DNA from: Conservatibacter flavescens
GTDB taxonomy: Bacteria; Pseudomonadota; Gammaproteobacteria; Enterobacterales; Pasteurellaceae
Direction of reading: 5' to 3'
Assembly (NCBI RefSeq): GCF_002795425.1
Contig: NZ_PHHA01000038.1
Coordinates: 1 to 45,365, forward strand
Length of the DNA: 45,365 nucleotides
The notes below the pieces were generated by a model that saw nothing but the letters and a program-made list of their open reading frames with translations, ran no database searches and was not told where the DNA came from. Below are positions 26,200 through 34,888 of this stretch, one piece after another; position 1 is the first letter of the stretch, and each line of letters opens with the position of its first letter. The position numbers and the translations under genes were made by a program.

Positions 26200-27481
26200 T
26201 ACGGTGATTATTGGTGGTGGTTTAGCGGGTTTAGTGTGCGGCATTAAATTACAGGAAAAAGGACAGCGTTGCGCCATTATTAATAATGGGCAAGCTGCGA
26301 TTGATTTTTCATCAGGCTCGTTAGATCTATTGAGCCGTTTGCCTGATGGTAAAAATGTACAAAATATTGACCGCACTTTTGCTCAATTGGTCGAACAAGC
26401 GCCCCAACATCCTTATAGCGTGTTGGGTCAGGAGGTTGTGTTGGCAAAAGCGCGAGAATTTGAGCAATTAGCGCAGTCATTAAATTTAGACTTATTAGGG
26501 ACCCTTGCTCAAAATCATTATCGTGTTACTCCTTTAGGCGGGCTGCGTGCCTCCTGGTTGTCACCGAATAGTGTACCGACAGTGTTGGAGGGTGAGGCGT
26601 TTGCGCATGATCGTATCGCAATATTAGGCATTGAAGGCTACCATGATTTTCAGCCACAAATGTTGGCGGATAATTTATTGCAACAGGCGCCGTTTGCCCA
26701 TTGTGAGGTGAGTACAGGATATTTGAATATTCCGGAATTAGATCAATTACGTCAAGCCGCACGAGAGTTTCGTAGTGTGAATATTGCACAGCTGTTGGAG
26801 CATAAATTATCGTTTCATAATTTGGTCAATGAGATTAAGGAAGCGGCAAAAGGGGCAAGCGCCGTTTTTTTACCTGCTTGTTTTGGTTTAGATACGCAAG
26901 TTTTTTTCACTCAATTGCGCGAGGCGACAGGTTTGGCACTATTTGAATTACCGACTTTGCCTCCGTCGTTATTGGGGATTCGCCAGCATAAACAATTACG
27001 TTATCGTTTTGAGAAATCGGGTGGTTTAATGATGAACGGTGATCGTGCTTTGCGAGCAGAGTTAGATGGGAATAGAGTGGTAAAAATTTATACGGAAATT
27101 CATCAGGATATTGCAATTAGTGCTCAACATTTTGTTTTGGCCTCTGGGAGTTTTTTTAGTAATGGGTTAGTTGCTGAATTTGATCGCATTTATGAGCCTG
27201 TGTTTGGTGCAGATATTTTGGAAATGGCGGATTTTGCTGCGGATAAGCGTTTGAGTTGGACCCATGCTCGTTTTAGTCAACCACAACCTTATCAATCAGC
27301 GGGTGTGATTATCAATTCCCATTGTCAAGTGCAAAAGAGCGGTCAATTTTTACAAAATTTGTTTGCCGCAGGTAATGTCATTGGTGGCTATAATGGTATT
27401 GAGTTAGGTTGTGGATCGGGAGTGGCGGTTGTGACTGCATTGTGGGCGGCAGAACAAATCGGAGGTGGAGATGAATATTAA
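26189..27481 (+). CDS. glpB: Anaerobic glycerol-3-phosphate dehydrogenase subunit B
   Basis: A 430-residue flavoprotein subunit beginning [21 protein letters not shown], a dinucleotide-binding motif, with a C-terminal FAASGN-type segment reading [13 protein letters not shown] near 392. GlpB carries FMN and passes electrons from GlpA to GlpC. ATG 26189 was preferred over an upstream ATG at 26141 because GGGGA precedes it and the protein then starts at its nucleotide-binding fold. It overlaps glpA by 11 bases and glpC by 11, indicating translational coupling across the operon. Confidence 0.95.
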   Translation: MNFDTVIIGGGLAGLVCGIKLQEKGQRCAIINNGQAAIDFSSGSLDLLSRLPDGKNVQNIDRTFAQLVEQAPQHPYSVLGQEVVLAKAREFEQLAQSLNLDLLGTLAQNHYRVTPLGGLRASWLSPNSVPTVLEGEAFAHDRIAILGIEGYHDFQPQMLADNLLQQAPFAHCEVSTGYLNIPELDQLRQAAREFRSVNIAQLLEHKLSFHNLVNEIKEAAKGASAVFLPACFGLDTQVFFTQLREATGLALFELPTLPPSLLGIRQHKQLRYRFEKSGGLMMNGDRALRAELDGNRVVKIYTEIHQDIAISAQHFVLASGSFFSNGLVAEFDRIYEPVFGADILEMADFAADKRLSWTHARFSQPQPYQSAGVIINSHCQVQKSGQFLQNLFAAGNVIGGYNGIELGCGSGVAVVTALWAAEQIGGGDEY

Positions 27482-28742
27482 TCAGCTCATTGAGCAAGCC
27501 AAACAAGGCGGTGGGCCAAATATCGCACATCAATATGTTGATGAAAGTTTTGAAAGTTGTATCAAATGTACGGCTTGTACAGCAGTTTGTCCGGTTTCTC
27601 GTCAAAATCCTTTTTACCCTGGACCAAAGCAGTCAGGACCAGATGGTGAACGTTTGCGTTTGAAAAGTGCTGATTTGTATGATGAGGCATTGAAGTATTG
27701 CACTAATTGTAAACGTTGTGAAGTCGCTTGCCCATCTGATGTAAAAATCGGTGATATTATTGTGAGAGCGCGTAATAAGCATTTAGATCGTCAAAATAAA
27801 CCACTTATGCATAAATTACGTGATGCGGTATTGAGTAATACGGATATTATGGGCAAGATAAATAGCCCATTTGCACCAATTGTCAATAAAATCACTGGGT
27901 TGAAAGCGACACGTTTTCTATTGGAAAAAACCTTGAATGTGAGCCGGCATCGTACCTTGCCAAAATATTCTTTTGGTTCGTTTCGCCATTGGTATAAAAA
28001 ACATCAGTTGGCACGTCAATCGCTCTATCATGAAAAAATTGCTTATTATCACGGTTGTTATGTGAATTATAACAATCCTCAATTAGGCAAGGAGTTAATT
28101 GATGTGTTTAATGCGATGGATATCGGTGTTATGTTGTTGGAGAAAGAGAAATGCTGTGGGCTGCCATTAACGGTTAATGGTTTTCCTGAGCGGGCGAAAT
28201 CTCAAGCTGAATTTAATATTCGACAATTGGAATACACGATTCATCAACGTGAATTAGATGTTGTTGGGACATCATCAAGTTGTACGATGAATTTGCGTGA
28301 TGAATATCATCATGTTTTAGGAATGGATAACAGTCAGATTCGTGATAATGTGAATATTGTGACCCGTTACTTGTATCAATTGTTCCAACAGGGACGTCGG
28401 TTGCCGTTGCGTGAAATGCCGTTACGGGTTGCCTATCATACGGCATGTCATGTGGATAAAGCCGGTTGGGCGCCGTATACCTTAGATGTATTACGCCATA
28501 TTCCCGGTTTAGAAATTGTGATGTTGCCGTCCCAGTGTTGTGGCATTGCGGGGACATATGGCTTCAAAGCAGAAAATTATGATGTATCACAGGCAATTGG
28601 TAAAAATTTGTTCGATCACATTAACGAAGGTGGCTTTGATTATGTGGTATCGGAATGTGAGACTTGTAAATGGCAAATTGATATGTCCACCAATTTACAA
28701 TGTCTGCATCCGATAACATTGTTGTCTATGGCGCTTAAATAA
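27471..28742 (+). CDS. glpC: Anaerobic glycerol-3-phosphate dehydrogenase subunit C
   Basis: A 423-residue iron-sulfur membrane-anchor subunit that hands electrons to the quinone pool. Two 4Fe-4S motifs are visible: [14 protein letters not shown] near 27 and [14 protein letters not shown] near 76. Two cysteine-rich CCG domains follow, at [12 protein letters not shown] and [15 protein letters not shown] 27471 follows a GGAGG ribosome site by six bases; an in-frame GTG at 27465 overlaps that site and is unlikely. Slightly longer than E. coli GlpC (396). Last gene of glpABC. Confidence 0.96.
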   Translation: MNINQLIEQAKQGGGPNIAHQYVDESFESCIKCTACTAVCPVSRQNPFYPGPKQSGPDGERLRLKSADLYDEALKYCTNCKRCEVACPSDVKIGDIIVRARNKHLDRQNKPLMHKLRDAVLSNTDIMGKINSPFAPIVNKITGLKATRFLLEKTLNVSRHRTLPKYSFGSFRHWYKKHQLARQSLYHEKIAYYHGCYVNYNNPQLGKELIDVFNAMDIGVMLLEKEKCCGLPLTVNGFPERAKSQAEFNIRQLEYTIHQRELDVVGTSSSCTMNLRDEYHHVLGMDNSQIRDNVNIVTRYLYQLFQQGRRLPLREMPLRVAYHTACHVDKAGWAPYTLDVLRHIPGLEIVMLPSQCCGIAGTYGFKAENYDVSQAIGKNLFDHINEGGFDYVVSECETCKWQIDMSTNLQCLHPITLLSMALK

Positions 28743-28800
28743 GCGCCTTAAAATAAGATGAAAAATGACCGCACTTTGTTTTTCGGAATACGGTAAGATG

Positions 28801-28825
28801 TTTCCCCTGCGTTTGGCAGGGGAAA
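28801..28825. terminator. Hairpin between convergent glpC and glpX
   Basis: A perfect 10-bp stem (TTTCCCCTGC with GCAGGGGAAA) and a five-base loop. Placed a few bases after glpX and about 60 after glpC. It has no clear T run on either strand, so termination is probable but not certain. An uptake signal lies at 28769. Confidence 0.5.
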
Positions 28826-28827
28826 GA

Positions 28828-29841
28828 TTATGCGCCGATTAAACGATATAACTCAGTATCTTTGCGATCTAAATAGTGGGTGGATAGAATTCGACGAATT
28901 GTTCGAGAACGTCCACGAATCACGAGGGTCTCTGTCGTCGCGAGGTTGCCTTTGCGTTGAATACCTTTTAGCAAATCGCCTGTTGTGATACCTGTTGCAG
29001 AGAAGACGAGGTTATCATCACGGACTAAATCCTCTAATTTCAACACCGTATTTACTTCAACGCCTAATGCCTGACAGCGACGAATTTCTTCTTCGGCAAT
29101 AGCACGATTTTCTTCGGTATCGCCTTTGACTTGATGGCGAGGAATAAGGCGCGCTTGCATTTCGCCACCTAATGCCCGAATTGCTGCAGCGGCAACAACC
29201 CCTTCCGGCGCTCCGCCAATGCCATATAATAAATCAATATCTCCTTCAGGGAGGCAGCATAATACAGAACCAGCAACATCACCATCTGGAATGGCAAACA
29301 CGCGTACGCCTAATGCATGCATTTTGGCAATAACATCGTCGTGGCGCGGTTTGGAGAGTACCATTACGTTCAGTTGAGAAAGTAATTTACCCATTTTTGA
29401 GGCCACTCGGCGCAAGTTCTGCTCTAATGAGAGATTTAAATCAATCATGCCTTTTGCTTGTGGGCCAACAACTAATTTTTCCATATACATGTCAGGGGCA
29501 CGTAAAAAAGTATCTTTCCCCCCAGCGGCTAAAACCGACAGTGCGTTAGATTGTCCCATTGCGGTCATGCGAGTACCATCAATAGGATCAACTGCGATGC
29601 TGACTTCTTCGCCCCCACCTTTACCCAGTTTTTCACCGAGATATAACATCGGAGCTTGATCAATTTCACCTTCACCAATGACAACTTCCCCTTTCATATC
29701 AATCAGGTTTAGCATTAATCGCATGGCACTGACAGCGGCTTCATCGGCTGCATTTTTATTACCTCGCCCTAACCAAGCAAAGCTAGCTAATGCAGCAGCT
29801 TCGGTCACTCTTGAAAATTCAATCGCTAATGATCTGTTCAT
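28828..29841 (-). CDS. glpX: Fructose-1,6-bisphosphatase class II
   Basis: A 337-residue class II FBPase (336 in E. coli GlpX), which removes the 1-phosphate of fructose 1,6-bisphosphate in gluconeogenesis using Mn2+. The metal and substrate motifs are visible: GEGEIDQAPMLY at 56-67, VDPIDGTRMTAMGQ at 84-97, and ALGGEMQARL near 230. In E. coli glpX belongs to the glpFKX operon; here it is alone but convergent with glpABC. It is needed for growth on glycerol phosphate and other C3 sources. Confidence 0.96.
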   Translation of the reverse strand: MNRSLAIEFSRVTEAAALASFAWLGRGNKNAADEAAVSAMRLMLNLIDMKGEVVIGEGEIDQAPMLYLGEKLGKGGGEEVSIAVDPIDGTRMTAMGQSNALSVLAAGGKDTFLRAPDMYMEKLVVGPQAKGMIDLNLSLEQNLRRVASKMGKLLSQLNVMVLSKPRHDDVIAKMHALGVRVFAIPDGDVAGSVLCCLPEGDIDLLYGIGGAPEGVVAAAAIRALGGEMQARLIPRHQVKGDTEENRAIAEEEIRRCQALGVEVNTVLKLEDLVRDDNLVFSATGITTGDLLKGIQRKGNLATTETLVIRGRSRTIRRILSTHYLDRKDTELYRLIGA

Positions 29842-30018
29842 GATGTTGTCCTTTGTTGAATGAAAATTTTGGTTATTCTACCATTAAGAAAACGCTTGCG
29901 TTACAATCAAGCTCAAGAAAAGTAAAATTTTTATTTTCCATGAATTTATCCTTTAAAACACGGGCGAAAGTGCGGTAGAATAGGGCTTATATTTACCGAC
30001 ATATAATGAGGAAGGGTT

Positions 30019-30258
30019 ATGTCTTTAGAAATTTTAGATCAACTAGAAGAAAAAATTAAACAGGCAGTAGAAACTATTCAGTTACTTCAATTGGAAATTG
30101 AAGAAAAAAATGAAAGTATCCAACAATTAGAGCAACAAAAATCTGATATGCAACAAGCTAATGATGCGTTGCGTCATGAAAATGATCAGTTGAAACATGA
30201 ACATGCCAATTGGCAAGAGCGTTTACGTTCTTTATTGGGTAAAATTGATAACGTTTAA
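30019..30258 (+). CDS. zapB: Cell division protein ZapB
   Basis: A 79-residue protein predicted to be one continuous coiled coil (heptads from about residue 5 to 70, rich in Glu, Gln, Leu and Lys), beginning MSLEILDQLEEKIKQAVETI as in ZapB. ZapB assembles at mid-cell through ZapA and MatP-linked structures and helps the Z-ring form. GAGGAAGGG precedes the ATG. Its terminator follows directly. It is divergent from glpX, next to which zapB is also found in related genomes. Confidence 0.93.
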   Translation: MSLEILDQLEEKIKQAVETIQLLQLEIEEKNESIQQLEQQKSDMQQANDALRHENDQLKHEHANWQERLRSLLGKIDNV

Positions 30259-30272
30259 ACATATTCCCAAAC

Positions 30273-30309
30273 AAAACCCCATTATTTATGAAGATAATGG
30301 GGTTTTTAT
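30273..30309 (+). terminator. Terminator of zapB
   Basis: A 13-bp stem (AAAACCCCATTAT, 30273-30285, with its complement 30294-30306) followed by T's; also symmetric enough to end the convergent HAD gene. Confidence 0.85.
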
Positions 30310-30324
30310 TTAGCCAAAGCTTAA

Positions 30325-31137
30325 CTAAGCGTTAGTTAATCCTGCTTTATGTAAAAAATTCGCAATACCATGTTCTGCTACGCTGTCTGTAACATAGTTG
30401 GCGACTTTTTTGAGTTCGTCATGGCCATTCCCCATTGCCACCCCAACGCCAACACTACTCAACATTTCTAGATCATTCAAACCATCACCAAATGCCATCG
30501 CTTGATCCATTGAAAGATTAAGGCGTTGTAAGACAGCTTGAATACCTCTTGCTTTTGATCCTTTTTCGTCAAAGATATCCACCGAGTTTTCATGCCAACG
30601 TACTGTGCGAACATGTTGAAAAATACCCGCATTTTGTACAAAACGTTCTTTTTCTTCATCATAAAACGCCAATATTTGAAAAATGTCATTGTGTAAAATG
30701 AAATCGGGATCTTGGATAGTCGTATAGTTTGTTGTAATAGGGTCGAGAGCAAAGCGCACATGTTCATTGACTTCGGAGACTAAGACTCTATCAGCAGTAA
30801 TTAAGGCGTATTCAATATTGTTAGCCTCAAAAAATGTGATCATGCGCGTTAGGTCTTGCGGATTAAGTGGAAATTTTTTGAGTACTTCGTTTTGATAGGT
30901 AACATATTGGCCGTTCATTGTCACAATTACGTCGATATTTTCTTCACAAATTATTTTTTCAATTTTAGCGGGAAAGGCGCAGCGTGTTCGGCCTGTCGCG
31001 ATGGCGGGTATAATGCCATTGGCTTTAAGTTGACGTAATGCGGGTTGTACGCTGTCAGGAATGGTATCTTGTTTTTTCAAATATAAGGTGTCATCAATAT
31101 CAAAAAAGACAATTTTAATTTGATCACGATAATTCAT
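30325..31137 (-). CDS. HAD-family Cof-type phosphatase
   Basis: A 270-residue cytoplasmic phosphatase. HAD motif I is VFFDIDDTLYLKK near residue 10, where the first Asp is the nucleophile. Motif II is IPAIATGRT, the Lys of motif III is in EKGSKARGIQAVL, and motif IV is AFGDGLNDLEML. The Cof (type IIB) cap sits between motifs II and III. Such enzymes act on sugar phosphates, pyridoxal phosphate or similar; specificity cannot be told. I start at ATG 31137; the longer frame begins at a TTG. Divergent from comF. Confidence 0.9.
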   Translation of the reverse strand: MNYRDQIKIVFFDIDDTLYLKKQDTIPDSVQPALRQLKANGIIPAIATGRTRCAFPAKIEKIICEENIDVIVTMNGQYVTYQNEVLKKFPLNPQDLTRMITFFEANNIEYALITADRVLVSEVNEHVRFALDPITTNYTTIQDPDFILHNDIFQILAFYDEEKERFVQNAGIFQHVRTVRWHENSVDIFDEKGSKARGIQAVLQRLNLSMDQAMAFGDGLNDLEMLSSVGVGVAMGNGHDELKKVANYVTDSVAEHGIANFLHKAGLTNA

Positions 31138-31204
31138 ATTGCTGCTTTCCTTCTTCAAAGTAGTGTTAAAAATATTCTAACAGTTTTTGGCAGTATATTT
31201 GTTA

Positions 31205-31228
31205 TTTTTACGATCAAGATCGCAGTTT
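31205..31228 (+). promoter_or_regulatory. CRP-S (Sxy-dependent competence) site upstream of comF
   Basis: The core TACGATCAAGATCGCA (31209-31224) is TACGA-N6-TCGCA, flanked by T's on the left and TTT on the right. Pasteurellaceae competence promoters carry CRP-S sites with TGCGA half-sites needing the coactivator Sxy. Its centre is about 98 bases before the comF start. Confidence 0.65.
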
Positions 31229-31313
31229 TAAAGGGAAAATATATGATCTTCCTTGTTGTCAGGATATGTTGGAACGAATAAAAATGGATATGTTTTAAAA
31301 GTGCGGTCAAAAA

Positions 31314-32000
31314 ATGAATATTTTAAGAGCGTGTTGTGTACAATGCCAACAAGTTTTGGCTATTGCGGCTCATGGGTTGTGTTGTCGCTGTTATCGAAAT
31401 ATTCCTCGTTATTCTTATTGTGGGCGGTGTGGTTCTCGGTTGCAGGAGAATGCGCCGATATGTGGGCGATGTCTAAGACAGAAACCAAACTGGGATCAAA
31501 TCGTTGTGGCCAGTGAATACCGGAAGCCATTATCTGATTTGATTCATCGTTTTAAATTTCAAAATCAGTTTTGGCTCGATCGTACTTTGGCACGTTTATT
31601 ATACCTTGCCATTCGACAAGCAAAGCGGACTCATGGTATTGCATTACCAGAAGCGGTTTTTTCTGTTCCTTTGTATCATACTCGACAATGGCAACGAAAT
31701 TATAATCAAGCTGATCTATTAGCGCGTTATCTCGCCACTTATCTGCGATTACCGTATCATGCCGATGTGTTATGGCGTGTTAAAAATACCCCTAGCCAAC
31801 GAGGTCTCAGCGCTAAGGCGCGTCGGCTAAATATGGAAAATGCGTTTACTATTTCAAATAAAATAACGCAATTTTCGTATGGCTCTGTTGCTTTGGTGGA
31901 TGATGTCATTACGACGGGATCAACATTAAATGAAATAGCTAAGCAATTGCGCCAGCAGGGGATCGCGCATATTCAAGTGTGGGGATTATGCAAAACCTAA
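31314..32000 (+). CDS. comF: ComF, competence phosphoribosyltransferase-like protein
   Basis: A 228-residue ComF/GntX protein needed for DNA uptake or passage into the cytoplasm during natural transformation. An N-terminal zinc-binding region has Cys pairs (Cys8/11, 23/26, 36/39, 50/53). A C-terminal type I phosphoribosyltransferase domain has VALVDDVITTGSTL at 192-205, the PRPP-binding motif. An uptake signal lies immediately before the ATG. It stands upstream of nfuA, the same order as gntX-nfuA in E. coli. The upstream CRP-S-like site places it in the competence regulon. Confidence 0.94.
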   Translation: MNILRACCVQCQQVLAIAAHGLCCRCYRNIPRYSYCGRCGSRLQENAPICGRCLRQKPNWDQIVVASEYRKPLSDLIHRFKFQNQFWLDRTLARLLYLAIRQAKRTHGIALPEAVFSVPLYHTRQWQRNYNQADLLARYLATYLRLPYHADVLWRVKNTPSQRGLSAKARRLNMENAFTISNKITQFSYGSVALVDDVITTGSTLNEIAKQLRQQGIAHIQVWGLCKT

Positions 32001-32038
32001 TGGGGAATTTATTGCATAAAAGCCTTTCTAGGAGTATG

Positions 32039-32063
32039 ATTCCTGACAAGAACAGTCAAGTAT
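32039..32063 (+). promoter_or_regulatory. IscR type-1-like site upstream of nfuA
   Basis: By hand alignment this 25-bp stretch matches the E. coli IscR type 1 consensus at 22 positions, including CCTGAC and AGTCAAGTAT. It lies 35 bases before the nfuA ATG, where a [2Fe-2S]-IscR would repress. Confidence 0.6.
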
Positions 32064-32097
32064 TTCATTTAAGTTTATAGAGTAGGATAAATTTATT

Positions 32098-32682
32098 ATG
32101 CAACAAATTAGTATTTCTGCGGCGGCGCAAGCCCATTTCCGCAAACTTCTTGATAGCCAAGAAGAGGGGACAAATATTCGTATTTTTGTGGTTAATCCAG
32201 GTACGCCAAATGCGGAATGTGGTGTATCGTATTGTCCCCCGAACGCAGTTGAAGCGACTGATACGGAAATGAAATATGATACATTTTCAGCGTTTATTGA
32301 TGAAATAAGTTTACCGTTTTTAGATGAAGCGGAAATTGATTATGTGACAGAGGAATTAGGCGCACAACTCACGTTAAAAGCGCCAAATGCAAAAATGCGC
32401 AAGGTGGCAGATGATGCGCCGTTAATTGAGCGTGTAGATTATGTGATTCAAACACAAATTAACCCTCAGTTAGCAAGTCATGGCGGGCATATTACGTTAA
32501 TTGAAATTACAGATGATGGCGTGGCGGTATTGCAATTCGGCGGCGGATGTAATGGCTGTTCTATGATTGATGTCACGTTAAAAGACGGGGTTGAGAAACA
32601 GCTTGTGAGTCAATTTGCGGGTGAGTTAACGGGTGTGCGTGATGTGACAGAGCATCAGCGTGGCGAGCATTCTTATTATTAG
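32098..32682 (+). CDS. nfuA: Fe-S cluster carrier NfuA
   Basis: A 194-residue scaffold/carrier that receives 4Fe-4S clusters and delivers them to apo-enzymes such as aconitase and lipoyl synthase. The N-terminal half is a degenerate A-type (HesB-like) domain, and the C-terminal Nfu domain has the cluster ligands Cys151 and Cys154 in [12 protein letters not shown]. Length is like that of E. coli NfuA (191). It follows comF by 97 bases with its own IscR-like site, so has a separate promoter. The 3' end abuts a Sel1 gene remnant on the other strand. Confidence 0.96.
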   Translation: MQQISISAAAQAHFRKLLDSQEEGTNIRIFVVNPGTPNAECGVSYCPPNAVEATDTEMKYDTFSAFIDEISLPFLDEAEIDYVTEELGAQLTLKAPNAKMRKVADDAPLIERVDYVIQTQINPQLASHGGHITLIEITDDGVAVLQFGGGCNGCSMIDVTLKDGVEKQLVSQFAGELTGVRDVTEHQRGEHSYY

Positions 32683-32991
32683 CCCTCACTGTCCCATTTG
32701 ATCCCTGCTTGAGGTCTTTTTTAACACCAAGACCATTTGTATATAGCATTGCTAGATAGAATTGAGAATATGGATCGCCTTGTTCAGCTGCTAATCGTAG
32801 CCATTTTGCTGCTTTTTCATGCCATATTCTTGCCTGTGTGTAATCTTGTGTTATTCCCTTGCCTAAAAAATAGTTTGGGCATCTAAGTCACCCTGTTCGG
32901 CTTTTTGGGTAAGGGTTGTTAGATCTGAAGCCCAAATAGCAAGCGAAAAAAGGTAGGTAAAAAGTGCGGTAATACATTTATATATTTTCAT
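32683..32991 (-). pseudogene. Truncated, frameshifted Sel1-repeat protein gene
   Basis: From ATG 32991 the frame encodes a signal-peptide-like start (MKIYKCITALFTYLFSLAIW), then LTQKAEQGDLDAQTIF and stops. One extra T in the T6 run near 32867 would restore GKGITQDYTQA, WLRLAAEQGD and FYLAMLYTNGLGVKKD, clear Sel1-repeat pieces. Similarity then ends at nfuA, so the 3' part is missing. Its start carries an uptake signal. A relic related to the intact Sel1 gene 0.4 kb away. Confidence 0.7.
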
Positions 32992-33001
32992 CTTATTTAG
33001 C

Positions 33002-33426
33002 CTAATTAAGGTGTAATTGTTGGTATAGTTTAGCAATAAATTTCTGTTTTAGCTGTTCAAGTTTAACTTTGTGAGCAAAAAGTTGAGTTAGATAGAGAGG
33101 ATTATTCGGTTCAGGTAAGGGTAAACAGCTACTTTTGTGAAGTTGAATGTCTTGCTTTAACTTTTGGTAAGTTTCTATAACTTGATTAAGTCAATTTGAT
33201 AACTTTCGGCATTCTGTTTGGGTATGTGGAAAAACTAACCCTTCATTAACTATATTCTGATAGTGTTCAAGATGTGTTTTTATTAAGTCCTCTTGGTTGT
33301 CGTCTAATTTCGTTTTGAGCTCTTGTAAAAACATATTCGGTAAGCTGTTAAAGGGAGCAGAAGCTTGGGTATGGATTTCATTTAACCGATAAATATACCT
33401 AATGTAAGCCAACAAAAGTTTTTCAT
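33002..33426 (-). pseudogene. Broken gene for a small secreted protein
   Basis: ATG 33426 directly follows the stop of the Sel1 gene and opens MKNFCWLTLGIFIG, a signal-peptide start, but hits a stop. In the next frame the protein continues LNEIHTQASAPFNSLPNM to HTQTECRKLSN, then an in-frame TGA at 33193-33191, then NQVIETYQKLKQDIQLHKS to a TAG at 33002. So one small frameshift and one nonsense codon break a gene of about 140 codons. I recognise no family. Helical, Lys/Gln-rich; two Cys residues remain in the secreted part. Its position suggests co-transcription with the Sel1 gene. Confidence 0.65.
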
Positions 33427-34125
33427 TTAATGGTCTAGTTCTTTTAATTTACGATATTGATCACAGGCATATTGATGTCCCCCATTACAAGCTTCGCCAT
33501 ACAATTCTATTGCCTTATATTTATCTAGTCGAACAGCCCGGCCATATTGGTATAAATTCCCTAATATAGTGAAGCCAATGCGATTATGATTCTCGTTTAC
33601 TATCTTCACAGCCCAATATTTGGCTTTCTTATAATCTTGTTCCGTGCCATAGCCATTTAAATAAGCAATAGCTAAATTAAAACGGTGTTCTGCTTGATAA
33701 GCATTAGCTATTAGGCGTATGTTATTTTCATCCTGTCCTCTGTTGTATATTCGCGTTTTTTCATACGCAATATAATCATCAATAGACTTATAAGATAGCT
33801 GTTGCCATAATGGAAAGGCTAAGGAGAATTTTTTCTGCTTTATATAAAGATGAGCAAGGTTTGATATTGCCCCTATATGTCCTTGCTCTGCGGCTTTTTT
33901 ACACCACTCAATAGCTTCGTGTTCATTTTTTGTTACATCTGCCTGTTTGCTATCTGGTTCATAAGCTATACAGATAAAGTATTGTTCCTCCACATCCCCT
34001 TGCTGGGCTTTTTTTAATGTTTGTTGGGTAAGACTAGAATCAAACTCTGTCGCTAGGGCAGTTTGAGGCAGAGAAAAAAATGTTGCAGTGGTTAAAAGTA
34101 AGGGCAAAAGTCTAATTAATTTCAT
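33427..34125 (-). CDS. Secreted Sel1-repeat (TPR-like) protein
   Basis: A 232-residue protein with a signal peptide (MKLIRLLPLLLTTATFFSL, cleavage after ALA near residue 26) and Sel1-like repeats: EAIEWCKKAAEQGHIGAISNLAHLY, then FNLAIAYLNGYGTEQDYKKA and IGFTILGNLYQYGRAVRLDKYKAIE. Sel1 repeats form short alpha-solenoids that mediate protein contacts, often in the periplasm. I start at ATG 34125, preceded by AAGGA; a longer frame to 34224 overlaps a mogA remnant. The only intact gene in a stretch of relics; specific role unknown. Confidence 0.8.
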   Translation of the reverse strand: MKLIRLLPLLLTTATFFSLPQTALATEFDSSLTQQTLKKAQQGDVEEQYFICIAYEPDSKQADVTKNEHEAIEWCKKAAEQGHIGAISNLAHLYIKQKKFSLAFPLWQQLSYKSIDDYIAYEKTRIYNRGQDENNIRLIANAYQAEHRFNLAIAYLNGYGTEQDYKKAKYWAVKIVNENHNRIGFTILGNLYQYGRAVRLDKYKAIELYGEACNGGHQYACDQYRKLKELDH

Positions 34126-34171
34126 TTTTAATTTCCTTGATATTCCGTCCAAGCAACGCTTTATTATGGCG

Positions 34172-34490
34172 TTATGAATTGCGTCTTGCTGATTTCGGTC
34201 TGAAACTTTCGCAAATTTCAGCACGGATGTCGATATAAATTTCGCTTAAGAGCTGTAAGCAATAAGGGATAGCACTGAAAATGCCTTTTACCATCACGTT
34301 GCCTTGTTCGTCTTTAACCCTTTCGAGGGTTTCTTTAATTGCTTTCGGTTGCCCTGGTAAATTGAGAATGAGCGATTGCCCACGAATTGCCCCAACTTGG
34401 CGAGAGAGAATAGCCGTTGGGACAAAGTGTAAGCTCACTTGACGCATCTTCTCCCCAAAACCCGGCATTTCTCGGTCGGCAATCGCTAAA
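34172..34490 (-). pseudogene. mogA: C-terminal fragment of molybdopterin adenylyltransferase mogA
   Basis: The frame reads LAIADREMPGFGEKMRQVSL, then HFVPTAILSRQVG, SLILNLPGQPKAIKE and ends FRPKSARRNS. This is the last ~105 residues of MogA, which adenylates molybdopterin before molybdenum insertion. About the first half (including the GGTG-type N-terminal motif region) is absent. The fragment follows a TAA in the same frame as an unrelated amidohydrolase start, so the 5' half was lost by deletion. An intact mogA elsewhere would be required for Mo-enzymes. Confidence 0.85.
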
Positions 34491-34492
34491 TA

Positions 34493-34630
34493 TTACTCAG
34501 CGCTGGGTAAACCTTGTGCGCAATCCGCGATTCGTGCGACTTTGCCATTTTGAATAGCAACAAACCCATCTTTGATTTCACCAAATGCTAAGACTAAATG
34601 GCCACGTATAACAGTTTGATATTGTTCCAT
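34493..34630 (-). pseudogene. N-terminal fragment of an amidohydrolase (dihydroorotase/hydantoinase-like)
   Basis: From ATG 34630 (AAGGA eight bases upstream) the frame reads MEQYQTVIRGHLVLAFGEIKDGFVAIQNGKV, split here as YQTVIRGHLVLAFGEI and DGFVAIQNGKVARIAD. This is the typical beta-sandwich start of cyclic amidohydrolases of the dihydroorotase/hydantoinase type. It ends after 45 residues at a TAA that joins the mogA fragment; the metal-binding barrel is missing. It retains its own ribosome site and promoter region. Confidence 0.65.
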
Positions 34631-34888
34631 GCATTTTTCCTTATTTATTGTGATTATAAAAAAGGCATACTGAATAGACTTCAATATGCCCTCTCGTCCT
34701 TAGCAATCTAACTGATTTTTTAGTGAAAAGCGAGTTAAATTCAATCAGTTGTTAATAATTTGTTATTTAAATATAGGGATATTAGATTTTTCAGCTGTTT
34801 AGCTTGCTGTGGATTGCTCAATCCTATAACTAGGGGTATACTTAGGCTCTATTTTATTATCTTATTTTTATCATCTATTGAGAGCAAA

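Noticed and set aside
31253-31516. An 87-residue frame overlapping comF
   Set aside because: Runs in another frame through the comF zinc-binding region without family features.
33191-33193. TGA as selenocysteine
   Set aside because: The same gene also carries a frameshift, no SECIS-like hairpin was evident after it, and the product is not a known selenoprotein.
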